Source of the DNA: Nitratireductor basaltis
GTDB taxonomy: Bacteria > Pseudomonadota > Alphaproteobacteria > Rhizobiales > Rhizobiaceae
Length of the DNA stretch: 64,000 bases
Assembly: GCF_000733725.1 (NCBI RefSeq)
Contig: NZ_JMQM01000001.1
Location: forward strand, 1,674,001 to 1,738,000
Reading direction: 5' to 3'
The stretch's first letter is position 1; each line of letters opens with the position of its first letter. This document shows, one piece after another, positions 32,701 to 39,951 of the stretch. Position numbers and translations under genes: made by a program. The notes beneath the pieces were generated by a model that was given only the letters and a program-made list of their open reading frames with translations, made no database searches and had not been told where the DNA came from.

Positions 32701-33675
32701 GGGCGTGCCGCCAAAGGCAGCCTTGCCACCCACCCGCGATACCGCCTGCGCCTCCTCGCGGATCACATTGGAGACGCGCCAGGCCATGGAATGCGTCTCG
32801 GTCCCGGCTGTGACCACCTTCGGGCGGATGGTGCAATGTCCTGCACGCAAGTCGTCGCCAAACCAGCTGACCACCACCGATACGGTTTCGATATTGGGAA
32901 AAAGCGCCTGCAATTCGTCGAGCGAAGCTTCCAGATCGCTCGGTGCCGTCGTCACGTGCCGGTTGACTGCCTGCACCTCACCGGGCGCGACCTGGCGCGT
33001 CACCGGCTCGGGTGAAAGTCCGTATTCCGTCGATCCCGGGATGAGCGCCACGGACCTGATCTGCCTGTTCAGCGGACTTGCCGGTCGCATCACCTCGAAA
33101 TGCATCTGGGGAATGCGATTGCCATATTCGTCGATGGGCAGGCGCTCGAAAACCACGTAGGCGGTGCCGCGATAGGCGGGTGCGTTCCCGCTGCCCTGCT
33201 TTGCCTCAATCAGCGGGTCGGGCTGCTGGCTCGGGGTTCCGCGATAGACGCGCATCTCCACCTTGTCGCGATCGAGTTCGCGACCATCGGCCCAGATGCG
33301 CCTGATGCCTGCGATTTCTCCCTCGCAAAGGGCAAAGGCGACATTGGCGAAATAGGAATATGTTGTCGTCTTCGGTCCGCCACCTTTCGAACCCTGGCGT
33401 GTGGTGGTTGCCGTCTCCTCGAAGCGCGTGGCCCATATCAAGGTGCCGCCAATCCTGGCCGTGCCGTAGACGCGCGGCAGCGGCGCTCCCTCTTCTGCAC
33501 TGAAGGGTCGCGCGGCGCCCAGCTTCGGACCTTCATAATGCTTTGTGCTCTCGATGAGCGAGCGGTCGATCGCATAACCGGCAAGCGCACCGGCTGCCGA
33601 TCCGATCGCGGCACCGGCAGAACCGAAAATGCCCCCGAGAAACGCCCCGGCGGCCTGCAAGACTATCACTGCCAT
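29794..33675 (-). CDS. GTA gp15: TIM-barrel-containing tail hub/fibre protein
   Basis: A 1293-residue protein, the largest GTA component. The N-terminus is glycine/alanine-rich and hydrophobic (GAFLGGIFGSAGAAIGSAAG). A glycoside-hydrolase-like TIM barrel lies at about residues 430-735 (FLIGSELRGLTTIRD, NAVGIDNYMPLADW, FHFTELGCAAVDKG). A phage tail domain follows (about 785-950) and beta-rich C-terminal repeats complete the chain. It builds the baseplate hub and contacts the recipient envelope in the R. capsulatus GTA. Length is typical. Start ATG 33675, 6 bases after gp14. Confidence 0.95.
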   Translation of the reverse strand: MAVIVLQAAGAFLGGIFGSAGAAIGSAAGALAGYAIDRSLIESTKHYEGPKLGAARPFSAEEGAPLPRVYGTARIGGTLIWATRFEETATTTRQGSKGGGPKTTTYSYFANVAFALCEGEIAGIRRIWADGRELDRDKVEMRVYRGTPSQQPDPLIEAKQGSGNAPAYRGTAYVVFERLPIDEYGNRIPQMHFEVMRPASPLNRQIRSVALIPGSTEYGLSPEPVTRQVAPGEVQAVNRHVTTAPSDLEASLDELQALFPNIETVSVVVSWFGDDLRAGHCTIRPKVVTAGTETHSMAWRVSNVIREEAQAVSRVGGKAAFGGTPTDKSVIAAIRAIRGRGLKVALYPFVMMDVPPGNALPDPYSAGHQPSFPWRGRITCHPAAGQTASADRSDVARAQVSNFCGDAGRYDFTAAGDIVAFGGDANDWGYRRFLLHYAHLAKVAGGVDGFLIGSELRGLTTIRDGARKFPFVEALVELVEDVRAILGNAVTLTYGADWSEYFGYQPSDGSGDLYFHLDPLWAHPTINAVGIDNYMPLADWRDTDVAEGNPDGFVHAYDVAAMQRAITSGEGFDWYYRGTAERERRERSPISDGAYGKHWVWRYKDLKGWWSNPHYERIGGIERSEPTAWVPRSKPFHFTELGCAAVDKGPNQPNMFPDPKSAENGLPHFSSGGRNDLAQASFLRAHFEHWLNGGADANPVSPVYGGEMVDPASISIWAWDARPYPAFPLYRDVWGDGDNWATGHWLTGRQAGSTLQAVVDGVLADYAFSGADTARLSGQVSGYVIANPTTAREALEPLVALHGIDVFEREGRLIFTQTSQSAQAARKIKALVLSDEGIIERRREPEHALPERAELNYRDALNEHQSAAATANHVGVKGNGTRYLSFPGVLDAGEAQVLTRDWIKRVWQGRETVRLAVPASDRSFDVGDIVSIDEMGAEYLVSEVDEGIVRQLQARRMSRVARAAPVVQLPERSTPEGLVAGPPHILFIDLPMLGRAAEASERFQVAVRARPWRSQVLLASPEDSGFELRRVVEKRATTGTLLQPLSAGRVEGRFDAASRLVLLLLDGELASVSKARLLNGANAAAVRSGNGAWEVLQFANAEEVEPNVWVLQSLLRGQGGTTDAMKAGAPTGADFALLDDAVVPAGLSHDEVGLQLNWKVGPAGQDLSSTHFVTRSLIGGMRAHLPLAPVHLRSRRAAQGLKVSWVRRGRIDADSWLAEDVPLGETQELYRVEIAATDGAIKRSVSRNEPNFHYDESLIAQDFAAGETEFDLAVCQVGSIGPGLVAKARFPLP

Positions 33676-33681
33676 TTCAGA

Positions 33682-34128
33682 TTATCCGCCTGTTGGGAAA
33701 TCGAAGACCCCGGCAATCCGCCGGCGCCATTGCGGCACGAGGCTGGAGATCACGACACCGGCGCGTTCATAGGCATGAATGAAGCTTCCATCGCCGACCA
33801 TGATCCCGGCATGTTTGGCCGGCAGATGCGCCCGCCAGCGGAACAGGATGAGTTGCCCTGCGGTCGGGTTATCCTCGACAGGGCAAAAATGCCTGTGCGC
33901 TGCTTCCAGAAGCCGCTCGCCTTCGGCAGCGTCCGCCCAATCCATCGCATAGGCGCCTGCACTTTCCGGCTCCGCGCCTACCACCTCGCGCCACACACCG
34001 CGAACCAGCCCGAGGCAGTCGCAGCCCACGCCTTTCCGGCTGGCCTGATGGCGATAGGGTGTTTCGAGCCACGACATCGCTGCCCGGCAGACAGCCCGTC
34101 GTTTTTCCTCGCTGCAGAGTGTGTTCAT
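33682..34128 (-). CDS. GTA gp14: NlpC/P60-family peptidase of the tail tip
   Basis: A 148-residue cell-wall hydrolase. The catalytic cysteine is Cys38 in GCDCLGLVRG, and the partner histidine lies in AKHAGIMVGDG. Such enzymes open recipient peptidoglycan during DNA delivery. The start codon overlaps the gp13 stop as ATGA, indicating coupled translation. Confidence 0.95.
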   Translation of the reverse strand: MNTLCSEEKRRAVCRAAMSWLETPYRHQASRKGVGCDCLGLVRGVWREVVGAEPESAGAYAMDWADAAEGERLLEAAHRHFCPVEDNPTAGQLILFRWRAHLPAKHAGIMVGDGSFIHAYERAGVVISSLVPQWRRRIAGVFDFPTGG

Positions 34129-34997
34129 GGCACCAATGGCCTGCCGTCGTGCTCCTGACTTTCGGTGGCATAGCCATATGCGGCATCATTCCCCGGCAGA
34201 TGCGGAAAACCCTGGAAGTTCTTGACGTTGGAGAACTTGTCGCGGCAGGTCGAAAAGCTCTTGTCGCACCCCGCCACGACCGTGAAGGTATCACCACCCG
34301 CCACAGGCGCTGCGGTCTCCCGCCAGAGCTTCAACTCGGATCGGCTGCCGTTTCTGCGGTGCAGTTCCACACGTTCGCGCCGTCCGGCAGCCGCACCACT
34401 TGTCCAGGTCACGATCCCGCCGGTGAACCATCCATCCGCGTGGCTGCCGAGTGAAGAGACAATTGCCGTATCGCCCTTCATCTCCACAAGCGTGCCACTC
34501 GCCTTGTGGCTCGCACCGAGTGCGAAGCGGCAGCGGGCGTCACCCAGTTCCGCGTCGCATGACCGGCGCACGGTACGTCCGGCAGTCTCATCAAGCTTGG
34601 CCTGAAGCCCTTCCAGTTCGGCAGTAAATTGACCGTCCTTGCGCGTGATCCGCCCGATTACGGCCTTTCTCAGAAGCCGATGTTCATCGGCTGCCTGCCA
34701 ATTCACAAGATAGGTTTCTACATCAGCGCCATCATAGCGCCCGGCAACAATATCGGCTTCCGTGATATCTACCGCACTCAGTGCTCCCGTCACATCAACG
34801 ACATCGCTGGTCAGGCCGAGGCTTGAGCGCGCTTCACTTGCACTCAGCCCGCTTTCGGGTGCAAATGTGGTGCCATTGAACTCCAGCGTGCGGTCGTGAT
34901 CCGTAAATCCCAGCACTGTGCCATCGCGCAGGTTCAGCCGCCAGCAATGGCACAATGTCGTCACATCTGCCGCCAGATGCGCCTCAAACCCACTCAT
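34125..34997 (-). CDS. GTA gp13: DUF2163 tail hub protein
   Basis: A 290-residue protein of the DUF2163/phage BR0599 family, which forms the tail hub in R. capsulatus GTA particles. The N-terminal region has CHCWRLNLRDGTVLGFTDHDRTL. A cysteine-rich C-terminal part (GCDKSFSTCRDKFSNVKNFQ) is typical and may bind an iron-sulfur cluster. The start overlaps the gp12 stop as ATGA, and its end overlaps the gp14 start in the same way. Confidence 0.94.
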   Translation of the reverse strand: MSGFEAHLAADVTTLCHCWRLNLRDGTVLGFTDHDRTLEFNGTTFAPESGLSASEARSSLGLTSDVVDVTGALSAVDITEADIVAGRYDGADVETYLVNWQAADEHRLLRKAVIGRITRKDGQFTAELEGLQAKLDETAGRTVRRSCDAELGDARCRFALGASHKASGTLVEMKGDTAIVSSLGSHADGWFTGGIVTWTSGAAAGRRERVELHRRNGSRSELKLWRETAAPVAGGDTFTVVAGCDKSFSTCRDKFSNVKNFQGFPHLPGNDAAYGYATESQEHDGRPLVP

Positions 34998-35638
34998 GAG
35001 CGCACCTCCACCATCGGAATTGATGGGATCTGCCCTGCCCTGAAGCTTGTGATGCTGGCATTCAACTGGTCCGTGTCGAAACGCACCGGCACGTCGAAGA
35101 CGTAGCCTGCCGTAACCACCGCACCATTGGCGGGAACGGCGTGGCTGGCGAAAACCACCTCGCCCGTCGCTGGATCAACCGAAAAGCCCGCAGAAGGCTG
35201 GATCTCGCTTCCGTCTACCGCCACCCGCACGCTGCTCGCCAACGGGTGGGTAATCTCCCGCATGTAGGCGTCCGCACCTTCGCCATAAGTCTTGCGAAGC
35301 CGAAACCGTCTCTTGCTGCCGTCACCCGTTCCGATCACTTGGTCGGAGGATGCCGGCGTTGCCCCCCGTGAGCAGGACTTCATGTCGAATGGATCGCGAA
35401 AGCGAAACGCATGGAGCGAGCCGCGCCTGGCCTCGAAAAACGCCATCACCTCATAAAGATCATCCAACGAACGAATTCCCGCGCCAGCATCATAGCGCCT
35501 GCGCGAATAGGCCATCCGGGCGTTGCGTTTCTCGGCACCGGAACTCAACTGGATGATCTCGTTGCGCCGCTCCGGACCACCGCTTGCGCCAAAGGCAATC
35601 GAAAGCGGAAAGCTTACATCGTGAAAGGCCTGCATCAT
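34994..35638 (-). CDS. GTA gp12: DUF2460 distal tail protein
   Basis: A 214-residue tail protein of the DUF2460 family. It starts with FHDVSFPLSIAFGASGGPERRNEI and includes DLYEVMAFFEARRGSLHAFRF, both hallmarks of the family. It forms the ring at the distal end of the tail tube. Two adjacent ATG codons (35638 and 35635) are possible starts. It lies 5 bases after the tape measure gene. Confidence 0.94.
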   Translation of the reverse strand: MMQAFHDVSFPLSIAFGASGGPERRNEIIQLSSGAEKRNARMAYSRRRYDAGAGIRSLDDLYEVMAFFEARRGSLHAFRFRDPFDMKSCSRGATPASSDQVIGTGDGSKRRFRLRKTYGEGADAYMREITHPLASSVRVAVDGSEIQPSAGFSVDPATGEVVFASHAVPANGAVVTAGYVFDVPVRFDTDQLNASITSFRAGQIPSIPMVEVRS

Positions 35639-35643
35639 CCACC

Positions 35644-36183
35644 TCAGCCAAAGCGCGCGCCGCGGGCAACCGCCCGTGCGAGCATGGTCGAAATCTGTCC
35701 CTCGGACTTTGCAAAGGACTGCGCGTCTGGCGTCGTGACATTGAAGGTGATCTTGATGCCGCCACCCCCGCCGCCCTGCGCGACACCGAGCCGACCATCC
35801 GGCCCCCGCGCCAGCGGAAGCACGGCTTCCGCACCAGCCTCGCCCATCACACCCATCCCGCCGCCATGCGGGAAGAAGGTCGGCGCATTCACGACACCAC
35901 CTTTCGCAAAGGGGATGATGCTGCCCAACGCGCCGGTCATCTGCCCTGCAAATGCGGAGACGAGCCCCTGCAGTGGCTGAAGGCCTGCATTCAGCGCGCG
36001 CCCGGCAAGATTCATGCCCACGCGCCGCAACACATCATCCAGATTGCGCCCGCTCACCGCCGCACCTTTCAGCGCTCCGGTCAGTTCTGCCCCGAAGCTG
36101 GCCGAAAGGTTCCTCAGATTCTCGAGCGCATCCTCGAATGGCTTCGTCTCCGCAATGATCGGCACCCGCACGGCTTCAGCCAT
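35644..36183 (-). CDS. GTA gp11: short tail tape measure protein
   Basis: A 179-residue tape measure protein. The N-terminus MAEAVRVPIIAETKPFEDALENL precedes an amphipathic helical core with AGRALNAGLQPLQGLVSAF. The C-terminal part is glycine-rich (FAKGGVVNAPTFFPHGGGMGV, MGEAGAEAVLPLARGPDGRLGV), the usual end of phage tape measures. The short length predicts a short tail. Its ATG overlaps the previous gene by 8 bases. Confidence 0.92.
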   Translation of the reverse strand: MAEAVRVPIIAETKPFEDALENLRNLSASFGAELTGALKGAAVSGRNLDDVLRRVGMNLAGRALNAGLQPLQGLVSAFAGQMTGALGSIIPFAKGGVVNAPTFFPHGGGMGVMGEAGAEAVLPLARGPDGRLGVAQGGGGGGIKITFNVTTPDAQSFAKSEGQISTMLARAVARGARFG

Positions 36184-36406
36184 CGCGCTTCTCCTTGTCC
36201 ATTTGATCGGGAAACTGCCGCATCAGCTCATGCAGCCTGGCGCGGTCCGGCCGCTCGGTCGGGCCTGCGAACGGTGCCAATATCACCGCCAGTTCAGGCA
36301 GGCTCAGCGCCCAGAATGTATCCGGTGGAAGGCGCAAAACGCCCATCCCGAAACGCATCAGCGCGCGCCAAGGCAACAGGCCTTTGTCCCGCTTGCCCTC
36401 CTCCAT
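36176..36406 (-). CDS. GTA gp10.1: phage tail assembly chaperone
   Basis: A 76-residue protein with the tail-assembly-chaperone pattern LPWRALMRFGMGVLRLPPDTFWALSLPEL. The pair gp10/gp10.1 corresponds to the two overlapping chaperones that help load the tape measure in siphoviruses, here as two separate frames. The start overlaps the gp10 stop as TGATG. Confidence 0.9.
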   Translation of the reverse strand: MEEGKRDKGLLPWRALMRFGMGVLRLPPDTFWALSLPELAVILAPFAGPTERPDRARLHELMRQFPDQMDKEKRDG

Positions 36407-36732
36407 CAAGCAGCATCCGCTCCGGTGCCGAAGGTGGCGGCGAGCAGGTCCGCAGCGAGCTTCACCATGCCGCCCACACCACCCTCGCACTGCATCTTCC
36501 GCACCTCGTCCATCGAGACGTCATTGCCCGCACCGCGCAGTCCGGCGGCTATGACGGCGGTCAGTTCGTCCGTCTTCATGTGACCGGCGGAGAATTTCGC
36601 GACGAGCTGCCCCAGATCATCTGCCCCAAGCGCCTCTTCCAGTTCCGCCAGCGCGCCCAGCGTCAGGCACAGCCGCATCTCACGGCCATTCAGTGTTGCG
36701 GCCACCTCACCACGCTGTCGGTTGACCATCAT
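36406..36732 (-). CDS. GTA gp10: tail assembly chaperone (GTA TAC family)
   Basis: A 108-residue GTA-family protein with the typical N-terminus NRQRGEVAATLNGREMRLCLTLGALAELE and a C-terminal helix (VKLAADLLAATFG). The first ATG (36732) overlaps the tail tube stop as ATGA; a second ATG follows immediately. The frame is open far upstream, but that extension is the shadow of the tail tube gene. Confidence 0.9.
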   Translation of the reverse strand: MMVNRQRGEVAATLNGREMRLCLTLGALAELEEALGADDLGQLVAKFSAGHMKTDELTAVIAAGLRGAGNDVSMDEVRKMQCEGGVGGMVKLAADLLAATFGTGADAA

Positions 36733-37145
36733 GGGACGCTCGTGAAGCTGACCGGGCCTGCAGACTCGAGCGCCATCTCGAAGCTCACCTCGCCGTCGTG
36801 GTTTCCTGCATATTCCAAAGCCGTCACCTGGAAAGGCCCCGACACCGTGCCAAAGCCGGGTATCCCGAACTGCCACTGTGCGATTTCGCCCGCAAAGAAG
36901 CGGGCGCGCACGGCTGCGTCCGATGCGGCATCCTTGAAGATGCCCGATCCGTTGATCGAAGCCCGCTGCACACCGCTTCCCGCCAGAAGCTCGCGCCAGC
37001 GCCCGACCGAATCCGCATCCGTCACATCCACCGTTTCCGCGTTGAACGCGATGCGGCGCGCGCGCATGCCTGCCACGCTCGTGAAATTGCCAAGCCCGTC
37101 CTCGTCGAGCTTCAGGATCAGGTCCTTGCCCTTCACCGCGACCAT
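36729..37145 (-). CDS. GTA gp9: major tail tube protein
   Basis: A 138-residue protein of the TP901-1-type major tail protein family. Sequence features include KGKDLILKLDEDGLGNFTSVAGMR near the start, VDVTDADSVGRWRELL, and a beta-rich C-terminus with EVSFEMALESAGPVSFT. It polymerises into the tail tube. An rRNA-anti-SD-like GGAG lies upstream of the ATG. Confidence 0.94.
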   Translation of the reverse strand: MVAVKGKDLILKLDEDGLGNFTSVAGMRARRIAFNAETVDVTDADSVGRWRELLAGSGVQRASINGSGIFKDAASDAAVRARFFAGEIAQWQFGIPGFGTVSGPFQVTALEYAGNHDGEVSFEMALESAGPVSFTSVP

Positions 37146-37180
37146 TGGGTCTCTCCTTAGATGAAATGATATTCGGCCGC

Positions 37181-37594
37181 TCAGCCAGCGGCGATCTCGA
37201 CCACGGCGCGCAGGCGCAAGCTGCCGTGAAAAGCGTCCAGGTCGGCATTGAAGCTCAGCGCCTCCTGCTCCACCCGCAGATTGATCAGGTGGTGTTCCGC
37301 CAGCGCCAATGGCCGGTCGTGGAGAATTGCTGTCACGCGCTCCATGACCTCCAGTGCTTCCGCCTTGCCACGCTTGCGTGACCAGACATGCAGGCTGAAG
37401 AGTATCTCCGCCCCTTCTTCACTTGCCGTACCCCAGTCATGGCGCGTCACGCGACCGAAGGTGATATAGGGAAAAGCCAATTCTGCGGGCGTCAGGTCAT
37501 GCAGCTTTCCCGGCCCGATCAGACCCGTCAGCTGCGCATCCTGCGAAAGCGCTGAGAAGACCGCACCTTGCAGCTCAAGCAACGGGCTTGCCAT
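37181..37594 (-). CDS. GTA gp8: DUF3168 tail terminator/completion protein
   Basis: A 137-residue protein of the DUF3168 family, which caps the tail in phages and the GTA. It starts MASPLLELQGAVFSALS and contains PYITFGRVTRHDWGTASEEG and FSLHVWSRKRGKAEALEVMERV. I chose the ATG at 37594 because it begins the conserved domain; the frame extends upstream through a small overlapping gene. Its first 20 bases overlap the end of the 46-codon gene in another frame. Confidence 0.92.
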   Translation of the reverse strand: MASPLLELQGAVFSALSQDAQLTGLIGPGKLHDLTPAELAFPYITFGRVTRHDWGTASEEGAEILFSLHVWSRKRGKAEALEVMERVTAILHDRPLALAEHHLINLRVEQEALSFNADLDAFHGSLRLRAVVEIAAG

Positions 37595-37715
37595 CGCGCG
37601 GCTCCTGCTCTTCTGGTGCGGTTCTGTGCGTTTCAACCTCTTCGGCAAGGCTGTGGAGGAGACGACGCAGGCTGCGCAAAAGTGCATCCGCCCTGGGCTT
37701 GACCGCCAGCTTCAT
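37575..37715 (-). CDS. Small basic protein gene between GTA gp7 and gp8 (46 residues)
   Basis: A 46-residue frame too short for usual gene calls. The ATG (37713-37715) overlaps the gp7 stop codon as ATGA and is preceded 4 bases upstream by a very strong Shine-Dalgarno GGAGGAGGTG. The product begins MKLAVKPRADALLRSLRRLL and ends acidic-proline-rich; the N-terminal half could form an amphipathic basic helix. It overlaps the first 20 bases of gp8 in another frame. The strong ribosome site and coupled start argue that it is translated. Function unknown. Confidence 0.7.
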   Translation of the reverse strand: MKLAVKPRADALLRSLRRLLHSLAEEVETHRTAPEEQEPRDGKPVA

Positions 37716-38050
37716 CGCACCTCCTCCCGCACATTGGCCACGAGATAACGCCCGCTCTCATCGGGATCATGCAGATCAGTGATCATCAGCGCGCGGCCCA
37801 GCCGCAGGAAGCGCATGCCGCTTTTCACGTCATCGCGATGGCGCAGCGTCACCTTGTGCGTCACAGCCTCATGGCGCTGGCCTGCTGCAAAGAACGAGTT
37901 GCCTCTGATGGGTTCGATCAGGGCGAAGACAACGGCGACCTCGCGCCATTCCTCATCATGCCCGCCAGTGCCATCGGGAATGGCCACCGCCTCCTGCAGC
38001 ATCATCTCGTGACGCAACATGCCGGGATCAAGAAAGGTCAGGCCATTCAT
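37712..38050 (-). CDS. GTA gp7: head-tail adaptor (stopper/head closure) protein
   Basis: A 112-residue protein of the phage head-tail joining family. Features are FLDPGMLRHEMMLQEAV at the N-terminus, the WREVAVVFALIEPIRG core and KVTLRHRDDVKSGMRF. It closes the filled head before tail attachment. The start overlaps the connector stop as ATGA. Confidence 0.93.
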   Translation of the reverse strand: MNGLTFLDPGMLRHEMMLQEAVAIPDGTGGHDEEWREVAVVFALIEPIRGNSFFAAGQRHEAVTHKVTLRHRDDVKSGMRFLRLGRALMITDLHDPDESGRYLVANVREEVR

Positions 38051-38616
38051 AGCCGCACCTCGCGAAAGCTGGCGATCAACTGCCTGTAGCTGTCAGGCAG
38101 CGATACCGGCTGCTGGTCAGCTCTGACGGCCCCGCGAAACTCGTACCAGTGCGCCACCAGAAGCAGGATCGCGCGCTTCAACAGATCCGGCACATCCGCC
38201 CCGCTCTCGCCGAAACCGGCTGAGAAGTCGATTTCGATGCCATTGATCATCACGTCCGGCTTCGGACGCTTCGTAAGGAAAAGCCGCGCAGGCGTTGAAT
38301 TGGTATCGGCCACCAGTTTTTCGACCGCCATCGCCTGCGCCTCGCCTTCCCGGCCATACACAGTCACACCATGGATGGCGCGCACCGGGCCCTTTTTCAG
38401 CAGAACCGGCTCGTCCTGCGGCCACGCATCCAGCACCAACCGCCAGCTTTGTTCGATCAGCGCCAGACCGGTCGACCGCTCCACCTCCTCACGCGCCGCG
38501 CGGATAAGACCTGCGATCAGATCGCCTTCGCTGTCGTGGTCCAGGCGCATATGCGCCCGCGCCTCGCTCAGCGTCACCGGCTCCACTGCCGGTGCCACGG
38601 TCCTGAACAATGTCAT
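38047..38616 (-). CDS. GTA gp6: head-tail connector protein
   Basis: A 189-residue connector of the phiE125 gp8-like family. The N-terminus PVTLSEARAHMRLDHDSEGDLI and the helix IRAAREEVERSTGLALIEQSW are typical, as is the C-terminal ILLLVAHWYEFRGA. It binds the portal underside. A 94-base gap with an intrinsic terminator separates it from the capsid gene, the only sizeable gap in this half of the cluster. Confidence 0.94.
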   Translation of the reverse strand: MTLFRTVAPAVEPVTLSEARAHMRLDHDSEGDLIAGLIRAAREEVERSTGLALIEQSWRLVLDAWPQDEPVLLKKGPVRAIHGVTVYGREGEAQAMAVEKLVADTNSTPARLFLTKRPKPDVMINGIEIDFSAGFGESGADVPDLLKRAILLLVAHWYEFRGAVRADQQPVSLPDSYRQLIASFREVRL

Positions 38617-38640
38617 GCGCTCTCCTTTTCCTGTCAGGTG

Positions 38641-38677
38641 GCCAAAAGAAAAGCGGCCCCGAAATTCGGAGCCGCTT
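38641..38677 (-). terminator. Intrinsic terminator directly behind the GTA capsid gene
   Basis: On the minus strand AAGCGGC (38671-38677) pairs with GCCGCTT (38651-38657). An inner CCG/CGG stem around a five-base loop extends it, and TTTTCTTTT follows. It lies 34 bases after the capsid stop codon and before the connector gene, inside the operon. Confidence 0.85.
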
Positions 38678-38710
38678 GTGGATTTCTGTTACCTTCCTGG
38701 CCTAGCTGAC

Positions 38711-39949
38711 CTAGCACTTCATCAGCTTGATCGCCTCGAAGTCCTGCACGCCGCCGCCCACGCGCTTGGTCGTGTAGAAGAGGACATAGGGCTTGGCGGA
38801 ATAGGGATCGCGCAGCACCCGCACGCCCGTGCGGTCCACCACGAGATAGCCCCTGCCGAAGTCACCGAATGCGATTGGCGTTGAGGCGCTTTCGATGTCG
38901 GGCATGTCCTCGGCTTCCACCACGGGGAAGCCCATCAGCATGGCACGGCTGCCGGGCGTCGCGGGTGGCTGCCACATATAGTTGCCGTCAGCGTCCTTGA
39001 TCTTGCGAAGCGCTGCCTGCGTCTTGCGGTTCATCACCCAGTTCGCACTCTGGCGGTAGCCGGATTTCAGCGAATAGACGAGATCCACCAGCGCATCGGA
39101 CGGATCGGTATCGGGAAGACCACCATCGACACCGGTGGCGCGATAGCCGATCGAACCCCACTGCCAGCCATCATCCTGCATCTGGCCGTAGTTCAGGAAA
39201 CCCTTCGGCTTGTTCACGCCATCGCCATTGACAAAGGCCGCGCCCTCCTGCTCGGCAAAGGCGGTCTCTATCTCCGAGGCAATCCACTGGTCGAGATCGA
39301 CCACGCTGTCTTCCAGGAGTGCCGCGGTCGCAGCCGGCATGGCGTAGAGCTCGGCGGTCGGGAACTGCAACTCGTCAAGCGTGCCTGCCGCAGTTTCAGG
39401 CCGTGCAGCCGTCTCGCCCACCCATCCCGTTGCCGGCCCGGTAATCGCAAACGGCTTCTTCAGCACTGCAGAGGAGACCTGCCGCACGCTTGCAATCGAG
39501 CGGATCGGCGAAAGTGCGGCAAGGCGCTTGCCAATGGCCGCTTCCGTCTCTTCGGGCACCAGATAACCGCCATCCTGTGCGGACGCATAGGACATGGCCT
39601 TGGCTTCCATCTCGCGCAGGCTGCGTTCATCACCCGAGCGCACATAGGCTTCGAAAGCCGCCTTGTGCTCCAGAGACTGCACGCTTCCACCGTCGCGCGC
39701 CAGTGCCGGTCGCGCCCTTTTCAGCGTCAGCGTGTCGAGCGCCTTCTTCTGTTCGTCCAGCGCGCGGGAAATCCGCTCCACCTTCTCTTCGGTAATCGGA
39801 TCGGCAGAGCGCTTCTCGATCTCCTTCAGCCGGCGGTCATTGGTTTCCTTGAACGCCTCGAAGGCGCCCATGAAGTCCTCGAAAGCGCCCGCAATCTCGC
39901 TGTCGCCCGACTTGGTTTCGGGCGCCTGCATCTGGTTCTCAACCGTCAT
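38711..39949 (-). CDS. GTA gp5: major capsid protein (HK97 fold)
   Basis: A 412-residue capsid precursor. Residues 1 to about 115 form a charged coiled-coil delta/scaffold domain (EAFKETNDRRLKEIEKRSAD) that the prohead protease should remove. The HK97 fold follows (SYASAQDGGYLVPEETEAAI, FLNYGQMQDDGWQWGSIGYRAT, WVMNRKTQAALRKIKDADGNY). The length is typical of GTA capsid precursors. It is followed by an intrinsic terminator. Confidence 0.96.
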   Translation of the reverse strand: MTVENQMQAPETKSGDSEIAGAFEDFMGAFEAFKETNDRRLKEIEKRSADPITEEKVERISRALDEQKKALDTLTLKRARPALARDGGSVQSLEHKAAFEAYVRSGDERSLREMEAKAMSYASAQDGGYLVPEETEAAIGKRLAALSPIRSIASVRQVSSAVLKKPFAITGPATGWVGETAARPETAAGTLDELQFPTAELYAMPAATAALLEDSVVDLDQWIASEIETAFAEQEGAAFVNGDGVNKPKGFLNYGQMQDDGWQWGSIGYRATGVDGGLPDTDPSDALVDLVYSLKSGYRQSANWVMNRKTQAALRKIKDADGNYMWQPPATPGSRAMLMGFPVVEAEDMPDIESASTPIAFGDFGRGYLVVDRTGVRVLRDPYSAKPYVLFYTTKRVGGGVQDFEAIKLMKC

Positions 39950-39951
39950 GT

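Noticed and set aside
33100-34158. Plus-strand frame of 352 codons across the end of GTA gp14 and the start of gp15.
   Set aside because: It spans two well-supported GTA genes on the other strand and shows no domain.
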